Assembly (NCBI GenBank): GCA_036346405.1
Contig: CM070553.1
Location: 73,906,976-73,970,975, forward strand
From: Phyllostachys edulis
Taxonomy: Eukaryota > Streptophyta > Magnoliopsida > Poales > Poaceae
Direction: 5' to 3'
DNA length: 64,000 nucleotides
The notes beneath the pieces were generated by a model. The model had not been told where the DNA came from. It did no database searches and was given only the letters and a program-made list of their open reading frames with translations. This document shows positions 55,499-64,000 of the stretch, in pieces (position 1 is the stretch's first letter; the number at the start of each line of letters is the position of its first letter). A program made the translations under genes and the position numbers.

Positions 55499-58222
55499 AT
55501 GATGAGGTCGTTCTGTGTTGACGACAATGACTTGGAAGATGGTAAGGCCGCAAAAGACAGAGATAGGCCTTCACGGTTCCTCAGGCTCCCAAACATACAG
55601 AATCAGGCTCTCCTATCTAGTCTTGCTTACTGCATATCGTCCTGCAGCATGATTTTAGTTAATAAGTTTGTTCTGTCTGCCTACGGCTTCAATGCTGGAA
55701 TATTTCTGATGCTTTACCAGGTATATTGCTATTGCTGATTGTTTGCTTTCCATGCAATATATTCTGTTATCCTTATGTGGTGTGGCTATGCTGTCTGTTA
55801 TCTTCATTAGTAGTGTCTTATTTACGATCTGTTACTGCAGAACGCTGTATCAGTGGCCCTAGTTTCCACATTGTCCCTCTCTGGTGTTGTCCCAACTGAA
55901 CCATTAACATGGAAGCTAATCAAAGTTTGGTTGCCTGTGAATATCATATTTGTCGGAATGCTAATTACAAGCATGTTTAGGTATGTGCCAGATCCTCAGT
56001 ATCACTTTGATCCGAGTACTGTTTACTGTTTTGTTTATATTGGTCTGTATGTCAGATCTTTTTTTGCCATTGGAGTACCGAACTGTCTATTGATCAATTT
56101 GTTATTTGATTTTAATATACCTAAATTCGCTTCCATATGGTAAAATATGAATACCATGCTCTCTTTTCCCACCTTCATTCTCAGAATTATGCATAAAGGA
56201 GAATATACATTAGTAAAGCAATGCGAGAATCAATATTGAAACTCAATAAATTTTGGCTGAATACGATTTCACAGTTCAAAAGATCATATTGAGATAAAAT
56301 TTTCATTTGTGTTGACATTAGCTGACTGTTAAAATTTGAAAATGTGTTTTGCCTGTTTTATGGTGAATATTTATCGCAGCTTGTCTTCTCTGGCTTTATT
56401 CATGGACATTTAGTTAGTTTGGGCAATGGTGAACTCAAATCATTTCCTAGTTTTGCTGAACATTGTCAGTTGACGTTTTCCATATGAGCTGTGAAAGAAT
56501 TGTCACTCAACTTGTAGTGAGGAAGTTTCATAATGAAATTGGAAGTCTTTCACAAATTTGTTTTTCCTCACTTTGTAACATTTTTCTGTACTTTTCAGTT
56601 TGAAGTATATCAATGTTGCGATGTTGACTATATTGAAGAACGTTGCCAATGTCATTACTGCTTCTGGGGAAACCTACTTCTTTAAGAAGCAGCATGATAC
56701 AAAAGTTTGGATTGCTCTCGTATTGATGGTATGTCACCTTTAGAATATAAGAATGATTCAGCAGGACTTGAATGCTCTAGGGGTTAATTCTCTTCTTCAC
56801 ATTTTTTTCCAATTAACTTTATGTTTCGTGCTACTATTTGATATATTGTCGAATATAGATTCATTGGTGTAAATGAAATGTTGACTTAAAATAGTAGGGC
56901 TGTTAATCTCTTCAACACTTGACCCACTTATATGTTTCTGCAGATAATCTCAGCAATTGTAGGAGGAGTAACAGATCTCTCATTTCATGCAGTCGGTTAT
57001 ACCTGGCAGATCTTGAACTGTTTTCTGACAGCATCATACTCGGTATTGTTTTTCTTGATGCCAATCAAAACCTGATTACAGTATGCAGCCAATTATCAGT
57101 CTGTTACTCCTCCCAAGTGTTCTAATTTGCACTTTAGTTTACAGGACAAATATCTTTAGTCCTGAGGTACCCCCACATTTATTTTAACATATGAACTTTT
57201 TTCTTTCAGCTTACATTGCGGCATGTAATGGACAGTGCTAAGCAAGCCACCAAGTCTGGGAATTTGAACGAGCTTTCGATGGTTTTACTGAATAACATTC
57301 TTTCGCTGCCACTGGGAATTATCCTTGTGCTTGGCTTTAATGAAGTGGAGTACCTTTTGGAAACGTAAGCTTATGATTCAAACTAAACTCACTCATTTGG
57401 AATCTCCATTTGTTTAACATTAACTATTTGTCCTGGAATTTTATTTTCTGTCCTTCATGGCCTTGCAAGTCGGTTCAAGGCAATATGCATTAATGGGGAG
57501 TCTAAAAGGACATGTAATGGCCATTAAACCTTAATGTTGCCAGGAAGGCATTGTGAGCATAATAAATGAAAAGTGATGTATAGGGCTGCCACTTAGATTC
57601 CATCCATCTAATCCAGTCAACTCTTGCAGCACATCTCCTGGGAAAAATAATTTATTTGCAAATATTACTCTTCTGTCTTATGGGTTTATGTATCCGCGAA
57701 GTGAATTTGCAGGCCTCTCTTGAGGATGCCTATGTTTTGGCTAGTCATCACAGCCAGTGGAGTTTTGGGGCTTGCTATCAGCTTTACTTCTATGTGGTTT
57801 CTTCGTCAGACAAGCGCGACAACATATAGGTGCCAAATTCATTTGAATTCTGAAACACATTTTTTTTTCCATATCAACTATTCTGGTTTCATTAGACACT
57901 TCAACTTTTCTAAAATGCTTGCTCGTTATGTCCTCTCTGTCTTAATGAGCTTCTAACGCCAATGTTGCTTTTGATACAGCCTTGTGGGCTCCCTAAATAA
58001 GATCCCTCTGTCTATTGCCGGAATCGTTCTCTTCAAAGTTCGTACAAGCATGGAGAATTCTTTAAGCATTCTGTTTGGTAGGTTTTTGTTTGTCATGAGG
58101 GCAAAGGTATTATTACCATATTTGCATCACATTTCACTAACAAAGAAATCCGCACCCTTCACCCTGCAGGTCTATTAGCAGGAGTATTTTTCGCGAGGGC
58201 CAAATTGGGCCAAATTGCGTGA
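55499..58222 (+). CDS. GONST1: GDP-sugar (GDP-mannose type) transporter of the Golgi, GONST1-like; eight coding exons
   Basis: Coding exons join 55,499-55,720, 55,841-55,980, 56,599-56,728, 56,944-57,042, 57,210-57,364, 57,713-57,829, 57,980-58,077 and 58,170-58,222. All introns are GT-AG and phases match (1,014 nt, 337 residues plus TGA). The first ATG after the acceptor at 55,494 is used; an upstream in-frame ATG at 55,418 lies in the intron. The protein has a short acidic cytosolic N-terminus with DLEDGK (residues 11-16), then about ten hydrophobic segments (first about 37-59, second about 66-87, third about 104-120). The nucleotide-binding motif is GSLNK (residues 291-295), the GX[LV](N/S)K signature of GDP-sugar transporters, within VGSLNKIPLSIAG. 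Length matches Arabidopsis GONST1 (about 333). The family exchanges GDP-mannose for GMP across the Golgi membrane; GONST1 in Arabidopsis supplies sphingolipid (GIPC) glycosylation. GONST1 versus GONST2 is not certain. No disabling change is seen. Confidence 0.95.
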
Positions 58223-59035
58223 TAACTCTCAGCCCTAGTTGTTGGCCAAGCTTCATAGGTGTTAGATCGAAGGCAGGATTTCATCGAAACGGGATGCTCC
58301 CTCAAATTACACTTATGGGAAATTTGTGCAGATGAAAGGATTCTTTCCCAGTCGGCAAGGCAGCAGCAACATGTTAGCCTGGGGCCCCAGTTTTTTTCGT
58401 CTTCTCGAAGCAGATGAAAGGATTCTTGCTGCTGTGTTGAGTGTATACTTGTGCACTTTAATTTGCAGACGTCTCAAAAAAACCTCAAGAACTTTCCATA
58501 GCCTGGCGAGAGTGATGGATGCTGATTAAATGAAACGAAACATAAGAAACAAGTCGTAAATGAACCATGACCATGAACATTCCAGTTAGTAAACGTTTGA
58601 AAATTCTGGTCAGCATATTGAACACGTGAAAAGTCTGGTCAGCATCAATGTGGACGGTGGACCTGAAAAAGAAGCAGAGAGGTGCTGAATGTGAAGCTGA
58701 AGCAACATCATCAAGGAGAAGCAGCAATGAAGAGATCCATCTTCCCTGAACTCTTCGAAAGGTGCAGGGAAAACCTCCTGTGCCTCTCCATGCAGACTCG
58801 CAATGCCATCTGTCCTGGCGCCTTATTACTCTTAAACTAACGTTTTCTGAAGCAAATTCCTTTGTAAACTGCACGTGCACCGCCTAGTGCTGTTCTGTCA
58901 TGTCATCCGAGTGATCGTCTGAACCTGGTCGGTGCCTTGACCTTATCACATGTCACGTTCTGTATGGTGACGTCGGAGACGAGGATTTTTTACTAGATCA
59001 TTTTTTTTCAATTAAAGTTTCAAAATAGACTCACA
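58223..59035 (+). other. 3' UTR and downstream region of the transporter gene
   Basis: Non-coding sequence after the stop, with no clear AATAAA signal, so the poly(A) site is not placed. It holds a direct duplication of GCAGATGAAAGGATTCTT at 58,328 and 58,410. Short open frames on either strand have no recognisable features. It ends at the LTR start at 59,036. Confidence 0.6.
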
Positions 59036-59563
59036 TGTTAGAGACTACCTCTGTAATGGTTATAAAATTACAACCAATATTTAAAGGAAATTTAATACTC
59101 TTTATTACTGCCCAACTGGCTGACGACCAATTGGAGCCATGAGACGACCAACTGTAGATATCGTCTGACCAGCTATGCGGTCTGTACAGTTTTGACCCGC
59201 GAATTGGTTGGAAGACATGATAGTTTCCCACTTGTCTAACGGGAAATTAGTTATTATCGTAGCTGACAACTCCCGACAATTGGCTAAAAGACAAGACGGT
59301 TTAAGACTATTGAAGAACGTGTGTGAAGATTAGAGACGTTTTTAGTGGCATTAACCGTCACCCCTTCTCTCATATACTTTAAACATGATTCATATTCAGA
59401 TTCAATTTCTTACATTCTTGATCACGATCATTACGATCATCAATAGTGTATCTACATCAATAGAAGATCTTCATTCTTGATAGCGTTCTTATATTATTTC
59501 TCGTAGTAAGTTCGATAGGGAACCCTGTGTTCTGATCATCAACAGTTGGCGCTAGAAGGAGGG
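59036..59563 (+). mobile_element. 5' LTR and PBS of a Tat-like Ty3 element
   Basis: LTR 59,036-59,544 (TGTTAGAGACTACC..ATCATCAACA, 509 bp). It is followed by GTTGGCGCTAGAAGGAGGG (59,545-59,563), a primer-binding site starting TGGCGC, as used by Tat/Athila-type elements and unlike the tRNA-iMet sites of every other element here. Element C interrupts it right after the PBS; its internal region is outside the window. A plausible U3 to R transition is near CTCATATACTTTAAAC (about 59,369). Confidence 0.78.
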
Positions 59564-62500
59564 TGTGAGACCCCGATGTTTATTAAGCTCATAATACTTA
59601 GTTATCCGATTGACCCTAGTATTATCAACCAAATAAACCCGGTCTCGAGAGATGTATACTTCCCAGAATGCAGTATACATACCTCACAACAAAAGAATGT
59701 ATCAATTCCATACAACACATAGAACATAAGCAACAAACCGAAGTTAACATTAATATGGAATAGATATTACAAAAGAGGCCCTTAGGCCAAATAACAATAA
59801 TTCTACAAAGATAACAATGAAGCAAAAGTGCCATAAAGATGGCTATAACACAAAGCCAATCGGTGTGCCTTAACCCTAGGCATCTGGGACCGCCAAGCTA
59901 GTCGTCGAATAAAGCGCAACACGTAGCACAAAAGAGAGGCTCTAGGAGCTCTCCTTCTTCCTCTGCAACAAAAGCCACAAAATGCCACAACCACAGGCGA
60001 GATGAGTACATAAAGTACTCCGCAAGACTTACGTGTGAGATAATGAGAACTATAAATAGCTACATGCAAGCTTTATTTAAGTGGATGAGGCTTTGGACTC
60101 ATTTTAGCATAAAGCAACATTTATTTGCAATACATAATAGATTGAAGGCAATTTGGCAAAGCATTTTTAAATGTTGAAGTAACAACGAGATAATAACATA
60201 ATAACAACAACAAGAACAATCACTCGAAGTGACTAACCCAAGTCACCACAACAATAGCATGAACTCCCGTTCATACCAACCATGTCAAGTTTTAATTAAA
60301 GGTTGTAGTCTAGTCTTGAACGACCTTACCAAGCATGTCCATAACCTAGGGCGAGGCTATTGAATAGTTTTATCCTGCAGGTGTACCACTGTACCCACAC
60401 GTCGAGATCGCCTTTCCTTTAGGCACACTACCTTAGGTGTGCTTGCACGCTAAGTCCTACGAGACATTTCCAATGGACAATGCTAATTCGAGTCGCACAA
60501 CCCACGGGAGAAGGAGACATCACACAACCTTCCCGGAAGCTAATGCTCCCCTCCCACATCACACACACATTTTATCTTTAAAAACACACCAACCGAGCGA
60601 CCCCAATTAACACCGCCCAGAGTACTTAGTCAAGAGGGGTTCCATATGCCCCTCGTGTGGTTAGTACGCGAAATCGCTTGGCTTAGTGACCCAAGTACTC
60701 GGTCCTTAGGGACCTAGGCATACCACCACATCCAAAAACCGCACCATCCATCCAATATGCCCAAGTCTAAATCAATCTTTTATTTTCAGTTTTTGATTTT
60801 ACAAATTAATCAAAGCATAAGTGCTGGACATATAGGAGTAATAATCATTTTTGAGTGATCAAGACCATCGACTAAGTCGATGATCGCCCATTTCTACCGA
60901 AAACTAAGCATGTCTAAGCAATCAAATCGAAACTACTAAGTGATAGGAGCTCATCCAACGAGCTCCCACCACAGCAAATAACCTAGGCTCATGGTAGTAG
61001 AGGATAAACAATTCCTACAGATCATGCAACTATAGGCTTGCTAGTGACATTTAACACAAAGTAGCATGCATACATAGAAGTAAAACAATATATTAAGCTT
61101 TAAAGTAATGGGACAATGATGGAAATGATCAAACTGCTTGCCTTGTTGTTGGTGGTCACTTTGTTGCGGAGGGTCACTCTCGGGATCACCACAAATGTCG
61201 CCCTAACGGAAAAGCGAGAAAGAACCGATAAGAACGACGAAACACAACAAAGACAGCACAACAAACGAACTCCAAATTCTCTGAATTTTCTACAGCAACA
61301 AGAGGGTGATTTTTAGGAATTTTGCAACAAGAACCAATTGATTTGGATTCTCAATGCAAAAGTTATGAGCAAAACAATTCTGCTCAGCCCCTAAAATACC
61401 AAACTGCACTATTCATTAATTTAATTATGAGGCAACATTTTCTAGAACAGCAGCGAAGCTGAAATTTTTACTGTAAAACCAGCACCTCATGAGATGAATA
61501 ACACAATTGAGTTCACCTCATTTGGAGCTATATTGCACTTTCTACAAATTTTCAAAAACAAGAACTTGAACAAAATTATAATGCACAAGTCCTCATTTTC
61601 CTAACAGCAACATGCTCAAAACCAATTTTCACAGTAAGATCATTAATGGAGGAAACCAACAAAGTTGGTCTCACTCAAAAATAATCTACAGAGCATTAGT
61701 TTTGTATTTTACAAGTTAAGCATTGATTTAAGTGTATATTTTAAAGTTGGTTTTAAAATCTAATGGCAAACTGTGCTCTGGAGTTGAACTCAACTTACAA
61801 TCATTTTTGGATTAAAGTCAAGTCCAAGACAGAGCTAACACAATTTGAATGACCTCAAATGGATTTAAAATGAGAAAGATATGAAATTCTAAAGTTATAC
61901 CTTAATTAGGTTTATACTAGAGGTCACTTTGGAATTTCTAAGAAAATTCACAAGGACATGGGAGGGCGTGAGCCACAGATCTCAGATCCAACGGCTCAAG
62001 ACCTCCCAGAGAACATCACACACGCCAAGACGTGAAGTCCAGAGGTCTGGACCTCTTAGCAACTCACATCTTGCGAGGAGAGGGAGGTCGTGGGCAGAGA
62101 TGTGAAATCCAACGGACCACAACATGGAAAGGAGGTCCGGAACGGACCAGATCTAAAGGGGAGGTCCTCAACGGTTGAGATCTTCCAAAGGAAGGTCCAA
62201 ACTATCAAGATCTACCCGGGGAGGTCATGAACGGCTGAGATGGCTACGGAGAGGTCCTAAACGGAGGTCCTAACGTCACAGACCTCCAGGGAGGTCTGGA
62301 CGGCCACGATTGCGCAAGGGGAGGTCTTGGACGCTCCAGATCTCCTCGGAGGAGGTCTGGACGTCCCAGACCCAGCGCCTTAACTCGCACACACACTTGG
62401 ACATGAATAAATGCGCGCGGGACCATGAGGAGGTCCGCGCGAGGGAGGTCTTAAATGCACGCATTAAAGGGTGGATTAAAGGCAGTTAAGACATCCAATG

Positions 62501-64000
62501 ATTACAATGATTGGAACACATGATTAGCGCATTAAACATGGAGGATTTCTGTCCTAAAACGACAACAACGATTGCCGTTGTGTCCGACAAAACCGGCGAA
62601 GAAGAAGTGATCTCTCCGGCGATGTAGAGCCCGCCGGTGAGGTCCAATGATACCGCTGGGTCGCAATAACCATGCGCGCTCTAATGGTCCTCCTCTCAAC
62701 GGCGGCGACGGCCTTGAACGCCGTCGGCGGAGAGGTCAAAAGATGACCAAAGACGGCCAAACTACGAAAATGCAAAATGGAGCTCGCGCGACAATCAGCG
62801 TGTGCCAAAACTTAAGCTCCGCGACATGCATTCAGCGGGTGCCAACAACTAAAGGACTAACAGGAGGTACCGGAGGTCCTAAGGTCTTTGCCGGGAGGTC
62901 GTGGAGGTGATGATCGGAGTTGGGGAAGACAATGAAGCTTCGCGACTCACGGCACCAGCTCAAGCTCACTTTGTCCACCTCTGAAAAATGCCCAAACAAA
63001 ATAAGTTAGGGTTATTCCAGGAGGTTTGGGGAGCAAGAGTGAGCAAGGTTTGAAAGAGGAGCCACTGGAACTCTGAGCTACCGAGAAGCTCAAGGACTTC
63101 AACAATGGCAGCCAAGATGGGAGGTGAGTGAGTGAGGAGCTCAGCCACGCACAAGATGTAAGGCTGAGATCGGTTGTGTGCAAAGGAAGCCAAGGGAGGA
63201 TCCCCAGGGTGACTTATAGCCTGAGTGAAGGTTATGAACTGGGGCTAAGCTCCATAGTGAGCTTAGCCCACGGGTTGGTCCATGGGGTGGACATGACATA
63301 AAGTTGACAAGGGGCGGGGTCTTGACTGAAGGCGGAAAGTGACCAAGATTAAATCTTGGTCAAGAAAGAGTCATTAAAGGTGCAGAGGCCTAGCGGCGCG
63401 TAACTCCACCGCTCGAGCACGCATGCAGCGCCAGAGGAAGGAGAAGAACAGGGAGGTCTTGGTGACCGTTGGATAAGACACGGGAGGTCCTAACCATCGG
63501 ATCTCATTTTGAACCGTTATGCTTTAAGTGGTGGGTGGAGGTCCCACCACACGATCAAGGATGGGGAGGTCGTGGCCCTCCGATTTTTTTAATCGCGAAA
63601 AGCATACGTGAGGAAAAGGGACAGAGGTCCAAAGCGTTGGATCTCCATCCAGCAGTGCGGACCTCCAGTGAGGACTTAACGCACGCGATCAAAAGGACAT
63701 GAGGGAGGTCATGGCCTTTGGATTCAAATCAAGGGCACACAATGACCGGGAGGTCTGATATGATGCGCAATGAGCAAGGGAGGTCGGGACCGCTAGATTT
63801 AGATCTAAGGGCTACGATCTCACGTCTTGTTTGGGAGGTCTCAGTGCGCATAAGACAAAGGAGGAGGTCGTGACCGTGAGATTTTAATCTAACGGTGCAC
63901 AACAAAAGATGGGGAGGTTGTGAGCGCTTGATAGCAGGAGGTCGTGAGTGTTGGATCTCGATCCAACGGCCACGACCTTGGTTAGGTGGGAGGTTGGTTT
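59564..64000 (-). repeat. LTR of long-LTR Ty3 chromovirus copy C (truncated by the window)
   Basis: It starts TGTGAGACCCC, the intact form of the LTR 3' end that is mutated in A and B, and follows 13,755 onward base for base with scattered indels. 59,590-61,940 matches 1,170-3,520 and 13,780-16,120; the GGAGGTC array starts at about 61,960. Orientation is minus, so this is the 3' LTR of an element extending to the right, or a solo LTR. About 1 kb of LTR is expected beyond 64,000. It inserted into the Tat-like element after its PBS. Confidence 0.85.
61960..64000. repeat. GGAGGTC palindromic array in LTR C
   Basis: Fourth copy of the array, closer in parts to LTR A (for example the CTTATAG..GTGACTTATAG block at about 63,215 versus 4,724) than to LTR B. 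A clear inverted unit spans about 63,940-63,978: GGAGGTCGTGAGTGTTGGATC facing GATCCAACGGCCACGACCTT. Confidence 0.8.

Overview
The window looks like a repeat-dense stretch of a grass (Poaceae) nuclear chromosome. Evidence is nested LTR retrotransposons with plant tRNA-iMet primer sites, a Tekay/Del-type chromovirus, SIRE-like and other Ty1/copia elements, and one interrupted plant gene with consensus GT-AG introns. I see no bacterial, organellar or viral genes, no CRISPR array and no tRNA or rRNA gene. A rice-tribe genome is my guess, not something the sequence proves. LAYOUT. (1) 1-21,197 is a nest of very-long-LTR Ty3/gypsy chromoviruses. Element A (minus strand; 5' LTR 1,151-6,377 plus gag leader 1-1,150) sits inside the 3' LTR of element B (minus; 6,378-19,236). 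B in turn sits inside the LTR of an older, plus-strand relative X (19,237-21,197). X interrupts the integrase-to-RT region of a SIRE-like copia element. (2) 21,198-28,702 is that SIRE-like element (minus strand; gag, protease, integrase, PBS, 5' LTR). It carries a solo copia LTR at 23,803-25,398 with a perfect 5-bp target duplication. (3) 28,703-32,671 holds three tandem arrays (periods about 104, 73 and 113 bp) and two LTR-like segments. (4) 32,672-59,035 is the only host gene I can support: a Golgi GDP-sugar transporter of the GONST1 type. It has a probable promoter and 5' UTR exon at about 32.7-33.13 kb, a first intron of about 22.4 kb, and eight coding exons at 55,499-58,222 that give an uninterrupted 337-residue protein. 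(5) The giant intron contains four copia elements. Copia-1 (34,706-45,262, TSD TATAT) hosts copia-2 (36,717-42,086). Copia-3 (45,271-about 55,105, opposite strand) hosts copia-4 (46,659-51,665, TSD CTAAT) and a small TIR transposon (about 54,457-55,045). (6) 59,036-59,563 is an LTR plus PBS of a Tat-like Ty3 element, cut by another copy (C) of the long-LTR chromovirus, 59,564 to the window end. HOW IT FITS TOGETHER. Only the transporter appears functional; its splice sites and reading frame are clean across all coding exons. Every retroelement coding region is broken, mostly by small insertions and deletions, and two elements (B and copia-3) have also lost the integrase catalytic core. The most distinctive sequence is the U3 part of the chromovirus LTR: over 2 kb of irregular GGAGGTC-containing units, many folding as perfect or near-perfect inverted repeats. 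I found no convincing new multi-gene system. The points most worth follow-up are the palindromic LTR array, the transporter's TE-filled intron, and the question of whether the dense indels are real decay or unpolished assembly.
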